Shown: one piece after another, positions 7,094 to 15,083 of the stretch
Layout of the letters: each line of letters opens with the position of its first letter
How positions within the stretch are numbered: the stretch's first letter is position 1
NCBI GenBank assembly: GCA_030065205.1
Contig: JASJDN010000062.1
Location: 1-32,989 of the forward strand
Length of the DNA: 32,989 bases
Origin: Crocosphaera sp.
GTDB lineage: Bacteria; Cyanobacteriota; Cyanobacteriia; Cyanobacteriales; Microcystaceae
Reading direction: 5' to 3'
Notes under the pieces: model-generated
What the model saw: the letters and a program-made list of their open reading frames with translations, nothing else
Told to the model about the DNA's origin: nothing
Databases searched by the model: none
Program-made: the position numbers and the translations under genes

Positions 7094-8551
7094 ATGAATT
7101 ACTCTGACTTTTCATTTTGGTGGATTTTAATTTTATTTAGCGTTCCTTTTTTTACGGTTCGTTATCTTGCTCAGTCAGCTAATTTATGGCGCGGTATTTT
7201 TGATAGTATCGGGTTATTAGCCTTATCGTTTTTATTATTTTTCCATGCGAGTCGTTCTAGTTTTATTATTTTTGTTGCTGAACTGATTTTTAACTATTTG
7301 ATGGTGCAATGGATGTTGCGCTCTCAAGGTTGGAAAGCAAAATTAATCGCAACGGTGGTTATTGTTATTAATGTTTCTATTTTAGCCTATTTTAAATATT
7401 TATCTTTCTTTGTTGAAGATGTTATCGGTTTATTGATCAATGTTCCTAATAACTGGCAACAATCATCCCCTATTCCTGTCAGAAATACCATTCCACCAGG
7501 GGTTTCCTTCTATACCTTCCAAATGGTGGCGTTTGTTGTTGATTCTCTCAATGCTAGGAAAAAGAAACCGGTTGCTTTTCTCGATTATTTAAACTTTATT
7601 GCCTTTTTCCCCCAAATTGTTGCAGGTCCCATTGAAAGAAGGAGTGATTTATTTCCTCAGATCGAATCTTTTCGCTTTAAGTTTAGGGTAGACAACTTTG
7701 AAACGGGTTTAAAATGGATTTCTTTGGGCTTATTTATGAAGTTTGTTTTAGCGGATAATATTGCCCCGTACATTGATTTGAGAATTGCGGATAATGCTTG
7801 GACGGTTTGGTTTTTTGCTCTCTTATTTACCCTGAGAATTTACTTTGATTTTGCCGGTTATAGTTTTGTTGCTGTGGGTATTGCCAGCTTTTTAGGGGTT
7901 AAATTAACGGTTAATTTTTTAGCCCCTTATACCTCTCAAAGCATTAACGAATTTTGGCGACGTTGGCACATTACCCTTAGTACCTGGTTCAGAGATTATG
8001 TCTTTTTACCTTTAATGGGTTCTAATAAACAATGGGCTGCTTTTTACCTGTTTTTAACCTTTACGTTATCCGGTTTTTGGCACGGTGCAGCCTGGAATTT
8101 TATTATCTGGGGAGCTTATCACGGTGCGTTATTATTAGTATTAAGATATTTAGGTCGTCCCTTTTATGGGTTGATGGGAAACTATTTACCTCGTCCTCAA
8201 ATTGTCTCTTGGTTTTTAACCTTTGCCTCAGTTACGTTGGGATGTCTTTTCTTTATGGAAACCAATAGCCAACGACTCTTAACTAAATTAATTACCATCC
8301 TAACCCCTACTGCTTATTCTTGGCAAAATTTGCAAGCTGTGTTTGGATCGTATAGTATTAATGAAACATCAGCCTTGTTGTTGGTTTTGGCCTTATCACT
8401 GTTTGTTCTTTTAATGGAACATTTAGCAGTTTGGCAAGGCAAATTTGAATATGATTTATTATTATCCCGTTGGTTGTCTCCTGTTTTATTAGCGTTAACC
8501 ATTTTATTAGCGGCTAATACACCATCTGAGTTTATTTATTTTGAGTTCTAA
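7094..8551 (+). CDS. MBOAT family O-acyltransferase (AlgI/DltB-like)
   Basis: A 485-residue polytopic membrane protein with about ten hydrophobic segments. Diagnostic motifs of the AlgI/DltB group are present: FFPQIVAGPIERRSDLFPQI, FDFAGYS, the cytoplasmic FWRRWHITLSTWFRDYVFLP, and GFWHGAAWNFIIWGAYHG with the putative catalytic histidine H330 and a second histidine H343; the C-terminus FIYFEF is also typical of the family. MBOATs of this group move an acyl chain onto a hydroxyl of an extracellular polymer or lipid; acceptor and donor here are unknown. The stop codon overlaps the ATG of the next gene by one base (TAATG), which couples it to the NAD(P)H dehydrogenase. A link with the upstream ACP gene, 240 bases away, is plausible but inferred. 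The SGNH-hydrolase partner (AlgJ/X, DltD-like) often found nearby is absent. Confidence 0.9.
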   Translation: MNYSDFSFWWILILFSVPFFTVRYLAQSANLWRGIFDSIGLLALSFLLFFHASRSSFIIFVAELIFNYLMVQWMLRSQGWKAKLIATVVIVINVSILAYFKYLSFFVEDVIGLLINVPNNWQQSSPIPVRNTIPPGVSFYTFQMVAFVVDSLNARKKKPVAFLDYLNFIAFFPQIVAGPIERRSDLFPQIESFRFKFRVDNFETGLKWISLGLFMKFVLADNIAPYIDLRIADNAWTVWFFALLFTLRIYFDFAGYSFVAVGIASFLGVKLTVNFLAPYTSQSINEFWRRWHITLSTWFRDYVFLPLMGSNKQWAAFYLFLTFTLSGFWHGAAWNFIIWGAYHGALLLVLRYLGRPFYGLMGNYLPRPQIVSWFLTFASVTLGCLFFMETNSQRLLTKLITILTPTAYSWQNLQAVFGSYSINETSALLLVLALSLFVLLMEHLAVWQGKFEYDLLLSRWLSPVLLALTILLAANTPSEFIYFEF

Positions 8552-9801
8552 TGAATAGCAAACATCCTATCAATATCTGTGTTCTCGGGGGAGGATTTAG
8601 CGGTTTATATACTGCTTTATACCTCAGTAACCATCCTCAAGTAAAGTCAGGTGAATGGAAAATCACCTTAGTTGAACGCAATGACAACTTTGTATTTACT
8701 CCCTTATTATATGAGTTAATTACAGGAGAATTACAACGGTGGGAAATTGCCCCGACTTATCAAAAATTATTGGCGGGAACTTCGATAAAATTTTGTCAGC
8801 AAATCGTTAAAAAAATTGATTTAGATAATCGTCAAGTTAAATTAGATAATGATGATAGTTTGAATTATGATTATCTGGTTTTAGGGTTAGGAACTCAAAA
8901 CCGTTGGGTTGATATTCCAGGTTTAAAAGACCATGCTTTAACCTTTAGAACCTTACAAGACTTAGAACAGTTACAAGCTAAAATACACTATTTAGAAACC
9001 TTAGATAGAAAACATCTTAGAGTTGCTATTATCGGCGGTGGACCGAATGGGGTAGAATTATCTTGTAAGTTAGCTGATCGTTTGGAAAAACGGGCAGAAG
9101 TTTTATTAATTGATCGAGGAAATCAAATCTTAAAAGGGTTTTCTCAAGGGGTTCGTAATGCCTCTTATCGTGCCTTAGGTTCTCGTCGAGTTCAGTTATA
9201 TCTTAACACAAATGTTAAGGAAATTAAAGAAGATTTTATCATTCTAAATCATAGTGAACAAACAATTAATGTTCCTGTAGATATGGTTATTTGGGTTGCA
9301 GGAACTCAGTCAAGAAAATTAATTAAATACTTAAATTGTCAACAAACAAACTCAGGACAGTTATTAACTAATTCTCGTCTGCAATTAATTGATTATCCTG
9401 AAGTCTTTGCATTAGGTGATTTAGCGCAAATAGGTAATACAAAGACAAGTATTCCTGCCACTGCACAAGCTGCCTATCAACAAGCTAGTTGTGCCGCTAA
9501 AAATATCACTGCCATCATCGAAGGTAAACCCTTACAATCCTTTAAATATCTGCATTTAGGCGATATGTTAACCTTAGGAAGAAGAACCGCTATTATTTCT
9601 AGTTATGGGATTAATATTAGCGGACAATTGGGCGGAATGATGCGACGGTTAGCGTATATTTTCCGTTTGCCTACGATGCGCCATCGTTTTCAAGTATTGA
9701 GAAATTTTGTACAGAAAATAGGCTTAAAAATTCGTCGTTTCTTTCGGGAAATTATAGTTAGTTTATTAGGTCAAAAGTCATCTAGAAAATACTCAAAGTG
9801 A
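8551..9801 (+). CDS. Type II NAD(P)H dehydrogenase-like flavoprotein
   Basis: A 416-residue member of the NDH-2 / pyridine nucleotide-disulphide oxidoreductase family. The N-terminal FAD-binding Rossmann motif is ICVLGGGFSGLYTALYLS (about 9-26). A second Rossmann motif for NAD(P)H, VAIIGGGPNGVELSCKL, lies near 165-181. The FAD-closing motif EVFALGDLAQIG is near 288-299. NDH-2 enzymes transfer electrons from NAD(P)H to quinone at the membrane without proton pumping; the C-terminal basic-hydrophobic stretch (MMRRLAYIFRLP) fits monotopic membrane association. The one-base overlap with the MBOAT gene implies co-translation. The last 11 codons are part of a 31-bp sequence that recurs at 10573-10603, so the present C-terminus may have been altered when the next gene arrived. 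The enzyme's redox partner in this context is unknown. Confidence 0.88.
   Translation: MNSKHPINICVLGGGFSGLYTALYLSNHPQVKSGEWKITLVERNDNFVFTPLLYELITGELQRWEIAPTYQKLLAGTSIKFCQQIVKKIDLDNRQVKLDNDDSLNYDYLVLGLGTQNRWVDIPGLKDHALTFRTLQDLEQLQAKIHYLETLDRKHLRVAIIGGGPNGVELSCKLADRLEKRAEVLLIDRGNQILKGFSQGVRNASYRALGSRRVQLYLNTNVKEIKEDFIILNHSEQTINVPVDMVIWVAGTQSRKLIKYLNCQQTNSGQLLTNSRLQLIDYPEVFALGDLAQIGNTKTSIPATAQAAYQQASCAAKNITAIIEGKPLQSFKYLHLGDMLTLGRRTAIISSYGINISGQLGGMMRRLAYIFRLPTMRHRFQVLRNFVQKIGLKIRRFFREIIVSLLGQKSSRKYSK
9762..9792 (+). repeat. Direct repeat inside NDH-2 3' end, left copy
   Basis: TTTATTAGGTCAAAA followed by TAGAAAATAC after a 6-base variable stretch; matches 10573-10603 at 28 of 31 bases. The two copies flank the membrane protein gene at 9842-10540. 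Confidence 0.7.
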
Positions 9802-9841
9802 CTTTAGATTTAACTTATTTTAAGCATTTAAACTAAAGAGA

Positions 9842-10540
9842 ATGGTTAAAAAGAAACATGGAAAAACACTAAAAAAAGGAGAAACGATTGACAATAAAAA
9901 ACCTAGAAATACTATCTTTGCAATTATTTCGTGTTGGTTATTTTCTGCTTTTTCTGGTTTGAGTTTTGCTTTTGGAGCTTATATTTGTTCATTAATTTTT
10001 GAATTATATGCTGAAAATCAAATAGGAGGTTGGTTAGCTACTATATTATTAATGGTTTGGTTAATCATTGTTTTATGGAAAGGATTAATAGATGGTTTAA
10101 AGTTTGCTTTAATTTCTTTTTTAGGAATTTTAGGAATCGGAGGAATATTAGCAATCATAGGGTCAATTACTTATGCGATCGCCTTAGTTTTTTCTATATC
10201 AGGAATGCTGATGGTAATTGTAAGTATTACTATTACATTAATGGGTTTATTAGGGCTAACTTTTACATTAATAGGAAGCATTCTCGGAGTTATTGTATTA
10301 ACGATGATATGGACAGTTTCTTTTCTTATTTCAGGGTTGGTTGCTTGGGTTTTCTCTTGGAGTTTAACAGTTATTTTTGCAGGAATATTTGTGGGAGGTG
10401 GTGTTTTTATAAATCAATTTTCTTTGATTGGTTTAGTTATATTTATTATCTTAAGTATTTATCTGAGTTTACAAATGATTCTTAATCAGAAAAGAGAAAC
10501 TTATTTCATGAAAATTGCCCAAAAAATTGCCAATGTTTGA
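9842..10540 (+). CDS. Multi-pass membrane protein of unknown function
   Basis: I do not recognise this 232-residue protein. After a basic cytoplasmic N-terminus (MVKKKHGKTLKKGETIDNKK) it is almost entirely hydrophobic, with about seven membrane segments rich in glycine, isoleucine and leucine; the middle (about 85-185) is a near-continuous run of short helices separated only by glycines. No charged motif or catalytic signature is visible. The start ATG follows AAAGAGA. The gene is more AT-rich than its neighbours. It is flanked by direct repeats of the NDH-2 3' end (9762-9792 and 10573-10603), which suggests that it was inserted between the NDH-2 gene and whatever followed it. Confidence 0.7.
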   Translation: MVKKKHGKTLKKGETIDNKKPRNTIFAIISCWLFSAFSGLSFAFGAYICSLIFELYAENQIGGWLATILLMVWLIIVLWKGLIDGLKFALISFLGILGIGGILAIIGSITYAIALVFSISGMLMVIVSITITLMGLLGLTFTLIGSILGVIVLTMIWTVSFLISGLVAWVFSWSLTVIFAGIFVGGGVFINQFSLIGLVIFIILSIYLSLQMILNQKRETYFMKIAQKIANV

Positions 10541-10572
10541 AATACTTAATTTTACTAATATCCTATAACTAA

Positions 10573-10615
10573 TTTATTAGGTCAAAAATTATATAGAAAA
10601 TACGACAGGGAATAA
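10573..10615 (+). pseudogene. Displaced 3' end of an NDH-2 gene
   Basis: Reads in the NDH-2 frame as LLGQKLYRKYDRE and a stop (10613-10615), against LLGQKSSRKYSK and a stop in the gene at 8551-9801. The first 31 bases are 90% identical to 9762-9792. It probably is the original or a duplicated gene end separated by insertion of the membrane protein gene; alternatively it is only a short repeat copied downstream. Confidence 0.5.
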
Positions 10616-10649
10616 GATAAAATCGGATTAAGAAAAAGAAAGGGTAAAA

Positions 10650-11207
10650 ATGGTTGTTACTATTGCTAAATCCATCACTGTAGAAGAATACTTGGCACAA
10701 GAAGAAGTTGCCCAAGAGAAAAACGAATTGATTAGGGGAGAAATGATTCAAATGGTGGGAGCTTCTGCAAATCATAATCTTTTAACGGGTAAACTTCACG
10801 CTCGGTTGTTATTAGCCTTAGAAGATTATGATTATACGGTATTTATGAGTGATATGAAACTTTGTCCTCCCCATTTTCAGAACTATTTTTATCCTGATGT
10901 TATGGTAATTAACGGTGAACCTTGCTTCACCAATGCAAAACAAACTACAGTGACGAATCCCTGTTTAATTGCAGAAATATTATCCGTTTCAACGGAAGGA
11001 TTTGATAAGAATCAGAAATTTACTTTTTATCGGATGATTCCTGAATTACAAGAATATTTGTTAATTGATCAGTGTGCTTATCGGGTAGAATTATATCGTA
11101 AAATCGGCGATCGCCAATGGTTATTAACGGAATTAATTGGTGAAGAAGAAGTTTTCACTTTAGAATCAGTACCAGTACAAATTACCCTTGCAGATTTATA
11201 TAAATGA
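10650..11207 (+). CDS. Uma2 family endonuclease-like protein
   Basis: First of three tandem Uma2 genes; 185 residues, full length for the family. Family features seen: N-terminal SITVEEYLAQEE, then NELIRGEMIQMVGAS, the core YPDVMVI with the metal-binding aspartate, LIAEILSVSTEGFDKNQKFTFYR with the E and K of the PD-(D/E)XK motif, and LQEYLLIDQ. Function within the family is unknown. It starts 35 bases after a displaced NDH-2 gene end and is preceded by GAAAGGG, a plausible ribosome site. The three Uma2 proteins differ strongly from one another, so they are not products of a recent local duplication. Confidence 0.88.
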   Translation: MVVTIAKSITVEEYLAQEEVAQEKNELIRGEMIQMVGASANHNLLTGKLHARLLLALEDYDYTVFMSDMKLCPPHFQNYFYPDVMVINGEPCFTNAKQTTVTNPCLIAEILSVSTEGFDKNQKFTFYRMIPELQEYLLIDQCAYRVELYRKIGDRQWLLTELIGEEEVFTLESVPVQITLADLYK

Positions 11208-11230
11208 GTCAACTTTATACAAGAAAATAA

Positions 11231-11773
11231 ATGATTAAAACTGCTAAAATTTCGGTTAGAGAGTATGAAAAAATCGTTGAAACGGGAGTTTTTGCTAATC
11301 GCAATATTGAATTGATTGAAGGAAACTTAATAGAAGTGAGTCCAGAAACCCCTTACCATGCTAACTGTAATAATAAACTCTATAAATATTTTCTTACTTT
11401 ATTCAATAGTTTAGCAGATGTGCGATCGGCTCATCCTATCAGTCTGATTAACTCTGAACCACAACCGGATTTAGTATTAGCAAAACTTCCTGATACCTTG
11501 TATGATAACAGACATCCCGAACCCGAAGACATCTATTTATTAATTGAAATTTCCTATTCAACGTTAAATTATGATTTAAGCGAAAAAAAGAGAGTTTATG
11601 CTAAGTCAAATATTCAAGAGTATTGGATTATTGATCTTGAAAATAATCGCTTAATTATCTTTAAATATCCTCAAGGAGATGACTATCAAAACCGACTTGA
11701 ATTAAAGACTGGTTCTATTTCTTGTTTAGCTTTTCCTGATGTTATCATAGAAGTGAATAAACTAATTAATTAA
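11231..11773 (+). CDS. Uma2 family endonuclease-like protein
   Basis: Second tandem Uma2 gene; 180 residues. Core elements: ELIEGNLIEVSPETPYHA, PQPDLVLAKLP with the conserved aspartate, IYLLIEISYSTLNYDLSEKK with the E-x-x-x-S...D...K pattern, and EYWIIDLENNRLIIF. All expected PD-(D/E)XK residues are present, so catalytic capacity seems retained. It begins 23 bases after the previous stop and is probably co-transcribed with it. Nothing in the neighbourhood gives a substrate. Confidence 0.88.
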   Translation: MIKTAKISVREYEKIVETGVFANRNIELIEGNLIEVSPETPYHANCNNKLYKYFLTLFNSLADVRSAHPISLINSEPQPDLVLAKLPDTLYDNRHPEPEDIYLLIEISYSTLNYDLSEKKRVYAKSNIQEYWIIDLENNRLIIFKYPQGDDYQNRLELKTGSISCLAFPDVIIEVNKLIN

Positions 11774-11806
11774 ACTTAGAGGTTTCGAGGCTTTTTTATT
11801 ATTCAC

Positions 11807-12376
11807 ATGAACACCATAACCCTAAATGTTAAACCCGTTAAACTCACGGATGAAGAATTTTATCAACTTTGTCAAGTTAATGAAGCATGGCGACTAGAAT
11901 TAACTGCTAAAGGAGAATTATTAATTATGCCTCCACTGGGTGGAAAAAGTGGCAAGAGAGAAGCTAGATTAATTAGTAAATTATGGGTGTGGAATGAACA
12001 AACTAACTTAGGGGTTGTTTTTAGTTCCTCGACGGTTTTTCGTTTACCTAATGGCGGAAAACGTTCCCCTGATGCAGCATGGGTTAAACTAGAAAAATGG
12101 AATAATTTAAGTGAAGAAGATCAAGAAAAGTTTCCCCCTTTATGTCCTGATTTTATTATAGAATTACGTTCTCGAACGGATAAATTAGAAGACTTACAAG
12201 AGAAAATGCTAGAATATCTTGACGCAGGTTTATGTTTAGGATGGTTAATTAATCCACAACAGCAACAAGTAGAAATTTATCGTCAAAATCAACCTAAAGA
12301 AATTATATCCCTTCCTACTAATTTATCAGGGGAAGATGTGTTATCTGGTTTTATTTTGGATATCCCTATAATCTAA
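11807..12376 (+). CDS. Uma2 family endonuclease-like protein
   Basis: Third tandem Uma2 gene; 189 residues of the subfamily beginning LTDEEFYQLCQVNEAWRLEL. Seen: ELLIMPPLGGKSGKREAR, RSPDAAWV with the conserved aspartate, CPDFIIELRSRTDKLEDLQE with the E and K, and GLCLGWLINPQQQQVEIY. It is 33 bases downstream of the second gene. Its 3' end faces the 3' end of a truncated Uma2 on the opposite strand, 13 bases away. Confidence 0.88.
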   Translation: MNTITLNVKPVKLTDEEFYQLCQVNEAWRLELTAKGELLIMPPLGGKSGKREARLISKLWVWNEQTNLGVVFSSSTVFRLPNGGKRSPDAAWVKLEKWNNLSEEDQEKFPPLCPDFIIELRSRTDKLEDLQEKMLEYLDAGLCLGWLINPQQQQVEIYRQNQPKEIISLPTNLSGEDVLSGFILDIPII

Positions 12377-12389
12377 CTTATTTCTAAGT

Positions 12390-12686
12390 TTATAGTTTCA
12401 TTTTTAACCAATTAAATACCTGTTCTACAGTTAAATTTAGATCAAGACTATCAAGAACAAATAAAGTATCATTACGATGACAAAATTCGGGTTGTTTATC
12501 TGGTTGAAAAATAAGAATTGAACGATCATTAGGATCAATTAACCATCCTAATTGACAGCCATATTTTAAACAATGTAAAATGTTATTGATGACTCGGTTA
12601 GAACTCTGTTCAGGGGAAAGAATTTCAATTGTCCAATTAGGCGCAATTAAGATATTATCTTTCGGTTCTCCATTGTCATCAATCGC
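12390..12686 (-). pseudogene. 5'-truncated Uma2 gene
   Basis: On the minus strand, an open frame ending at a TAA (12390-12392) reads from the right as DDNGEPKDNILIAPNWTIEI, then LSPEQSS, GCQLGWLIDPNDRSILIF and finally LTVEQVFNWLKMKL. This is the C-terminal half of a cyanobacterial Uma2 subfamily distinct from the three intact neighbours. The N-terminal half is missing: around 12686 the homology stops and plus-strand DUF2290 sequence begins. No frameshift is seen in what remains. Confidence 0.75.
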
Positions 12687-13344
12687 TATTACTCATCAGG
12701 ATATTTTAAATGATATTCAAAATATGACAACTCAATTGATAATAGTAGGTTTATCTGTACAGCAAAATTTTCCAATCTGTAAATCTTTTCCAGATAAACT
12801 TTATCAAGTTACTTATGCTAATATGCAAGATTTATCTATTGTTTTGAAAAATAGAAAATACGAAGAAATTTATGATGAGTTAGAGTCTAATAATAATTTT
12901 AATATAAAAATGATTGATGGGACTTTACTACAAATTTTATATACATATCAGAAAAAGAAATTAATTTCTCACAGATTAGCTTTTTTTCCATCCCCTTATT
13001 TAGAGTCTTTTCAAAATGAACCAGAGATTTATGAAGATGATGAAATTTATGCAGATATTTTAGAAAAGAATATTATGGCTGTACCGATAAGATTTGATTA
13101 TGATCCTAAGAATTTTCAAGAACTTGACCATCCTAAGTGTCATCTTACTTTAGGACAATTTAAAAACTGTAGAATTCCTGTTTCTTTACCTATTACGCCT
13201 AGTTTATTTATTTCTTTTATTTTACGAAATTTTTATAATACTGCTTTTCAAAAATTTTCAAATGAATTAATATTTCAAGATGCTTTATTTGATGAAACGA
13301 TCACCAATCTTGAAAAAAATCTATTACATCTTGCTATTTTTTAA
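12580..13344 (+). CDS. DUF2290 protein with rearranged 5' end
   Basis: The open frame encodes 254 residues, but the first 36 or so codons are antisense to the Uma2 remnant and are not family sequence. The DUF2290-like part starts near 12688 (ITHQDILNDIQNM) and carries the conserved RLAFFPSPYLESFQNEPEIY, MAVPIRFDYDP, HPKCHLTLGQFKNCRIPV and FISFILRNFYN. Function of DUF2290 is unknown to me. The natural start seems lost: candidates are the ATG at 12580, a TTG at 12673 and the ATG at 12724, none with a good ribosome site. The last overlaps the stop of a five-codon frame by ATGA. The gene may be silent or expressed from an altered start. Confidence 0.65.
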   Translation: MLLMTRLELCSGERISIVQLGAIKILSFGSPLSSIAITHQDILNDIQNMTTQLIIVGLSVQQNFPICKSFPDKLYQVTYANMQDLSIVLKNRKYEEIYDELESNNNFNIKMIDGTLLQILYTYQKKKLISHRLAFFPSPYLESFQNEPEIYEDDEIYADILEKNIMAVPIRFDYDPKNFQELDHPKCHLTLGQFKNCRIPVSLPITPSLFISFILRNFYNTAFQKFSNELIFQDALFDETITNLEKNLLHLAIF

Positions 13345-13381
13345 TCCTTTATCATAAAAACTTGTATTTTTTGGTAACTTT

Positions 13382-13441
13382 CTATAAACTTGCTAATCTT
13401 TCCTCAATTTCTGGGAATACTAAATAAAGCAAACAATTAAG
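13382..13441 (-). other. Possible C-terminal gene remnant
   Basis: Between the DUF2290 and comM genes the minus strand has 19 open codons between two stops, reading LNCLLYLVFPEIEERLASL. The composition looks protein-like, but the stretch is too short to assign; it may be chance. Confidence 0.2.
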
Positions 13442-13456
13442 TCATAGGAAACTGTA

Positions 13457-14986
13457 ATGTTAGCCAGGGTTTGGTGTGCTTCATTAGTGGGTATTGATGC
13501 GGTAAAAGTTGGGGTTGAAGTAGATGTTGCGGGTGGACTTCCTGCCATAACAATTGTAGGATTACCAGACACTGCTGTACAAGAATCTAGGGAAAGAGTC
13601 AAAGCAGCAATCAAGAATTCAGGCTTTGCCTTCCCCGTGCGAAAAATAATTATTAACTTAGCCCCGGCTGACTTACGCAAAGAAGGCCCTTCCTTTGACT
13701 TACCTATCAGCGTGGGCGTATTAACCGCCTCAGAGCAAGTAGATGCCCATTTATTGGGGGATTATTTGTTTTTAGGTGAACTCTCCCTCGATGGTAGTTT
13801 GCGCCCTGTAGCGGGGGTTTTACCCATCGCTGCTAAAGCGCAACAGTTAGGGATCAAGGGGTTAGTTGTGCCAGCAGATAACGCCCAAGAAGCTTCTGTA
13901 GTCAAGGGTTTAGCGGTTTATGGGTTCAAACACCTCTCCGATGTTGCAGACTTCCTTTGTCAACCGCAAAACTATCAACCTGTCAACTATCAACCCCCAA
14001 AAAAGGATGATTTAAGCCCCATTTTCCCCCTGGATCTCAAAGACGTTAAAGGCCAAACCCACGCCCGTCGCGCCCTAGAAATAGCTGCTTCTGGGGGGCA
14101 TAATTTAATTTTAGTGGGGCCTCCTGGTAGCGGAAAAACTATGTTAGCTAAGCGTTTACCGGGCATTTTACCCCCTTTATCCTTCACAGAGGCGTTAGAA
14201 GTGTCTCAGATCCATTCTGTGGCTGGTTTACTGAAAAATAGAGGCTCTTTAATACAAGATCGTCCTTTTCGTAGTCCCCATCATTCTGCGTCAGGACCAA
14301 GTTTAGTGGGGGGGGGGAGTTACCCAAAACCGGGAGAAATATCCTTATCTCATCACGGTATCTTATTTTTAGACGAATTAACCGAGTTTAAGCGCAATGT
14401 TTTGGAGTTTCTCCGTCAACCGTTAGAAGATGGTTACGTTTCTATCAGTCGTACTCGTCAGTCAGTGACATTTCCAGCTTGTTTTACCCTCGTCGCAAGC
14501 ACCAACCCTTGTCCCTGTGGGTATTTCGGCGATCCCATCCAACGCTGTACTTGTTCCCCCCGTCAACGGGAACAATATTGGGCCAAGTTGTCTGGTCCGT
14601 TGATGGATAGAATTGATTTACAAGTAGCAGTTAACCGTCTCAAACCCGAAGAAATGACGCAACAAGTGACAGGAGAGGGATCGGATAGTATCAGAGAGAG
14701 GGTAAAATTAGCCCGCGATCGCGCTCAATATCGTTTTAAGGAAGATGCTGCGGTGTCTTGTAACGCACAGATGCAAACCTCCCATTTACGGCGTTTTTGT
14801 GCGTTAGATGAGTCCAGTCGTAACTTATTAGAAGGGGCGATCCGTAAGTTAGGGTTATCTGCAAGGGCGATGGATCGGGTGTTAAAAGTATCTCGCACGA
14901 TTGCCGATCTCGCTGATGATGATAGCGTTAAAAGTTATCATGTTGCTGAGGCGATACAGTATCGAACCATTGATCGAATGCAGTAA
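13457..14986 (+). CDS. comM: YifB/ComM family Mg chelatase-like AAA+ ATPase
   Basis: A full-length 509-residue member of the YifB/ComM family. Order of domains: N-terminal Lon-protease-like S5 fold (about 1-170; VDVAGGLPAITIVGLPDTAV and KEGPSFDLPISVGVL), AAA+ Mg-chelatase module with Walker A VGPPGSGKT (220-228) and Walker B GILFLDELTEF, the cysteine-rich insertion ASTNPCPCGYFGD, and the C-terminal Mg-chelatase helical domain (LGLSARAMDRVLKVSRTIAD). ComM is a helicase that promotes branch migration during natural transformation in other bacteria (family knowledge). All catalytic motifs are intact. It stands alone, with GGAAA upstream of the ATG. Confidence 0.93.
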   Translation: MLARVWCASLVGIDAVKVGVEVDVAGGLPAITIVGLPDTAVQESRERVKAAIKNSGFAFPVRKIIINLAPADLRKEGPSFDLPISVGVLTASEQVDAHLLGDYLFLGELSLDGSLRPVAGVLPIAAKAQQLGIKGLVVPADNAQEASVVKGLAVYGFKHLSDVADFLCQPQNYQPVNYQPPKKDDLSPIFPLDLKDVKGQTHARRALEIAASGGHNLILVGPPGSGKTMLAKRLPGILPPLSFTEALEVSQIHSVAGLLKNRGSLIQDRPFRSPHHSASGPSLVGGGSYPKPGEISLSHHGILFLDELTEFKRNVLEFLRQPLEDGYVSISRTRQSVTFPACFTLVASTNPCPCGYFGDPIQRCTCSPRQREQYWAKLSGPLMDRIDLQVAVNRLKPEEMTQQVTGEGSDSIRERVKLARDRAQYRFKEDAAVSCNAQMQTSHLRRFCALDESSRNLLEGAIRKLGLSARAMDRVLKVSRTIADLADDDSVKSYHVAEAIQYRTIDRMQ

Positions 14987-15000
14987 AATTGATAATCATT

Positions 15001-15057
15001 TAGCATTAATTTTTTGTGAAAGTTGACTGAGTTAGACTATTTTTAATTTAGTCTTAA
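15001..15057 (+). promoter_or_regulatory. Putative promoter/operator region of the DUF262 operon
   Basis: The stretch begins with TAGCATTAATTTTTTGTGAA, a variant of the core of the 70-bp repeats near 4.1 and 4.6 kb. TTGACT (15023-15028) could be a -35 element. An imperfect inverted repeat, AGACTA (15034-15039) with TAGTCT (15049-15054), follows. No clear -10 hexamer can be fixed. Confidence 0.35.
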
Positions 15058-15083
15058 TTCAGATATTGAGCAGGAAACAAGTT

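Noticed and set aside
10030..10485. 151-codon plus-strand frame inside the membrane protein gene
   Set aside because: The translation is dominated by F, Y, N and C as expected of an out-of-frame reading of an AT-rich gene; the hydrophobic frame is the real one.
13457..14986. ComM as part of the neighbouring defence-like operon
   Set aside because: It is a widely conserved core gene, separated from the DUF262 operon by about 100 bases with its own leader.
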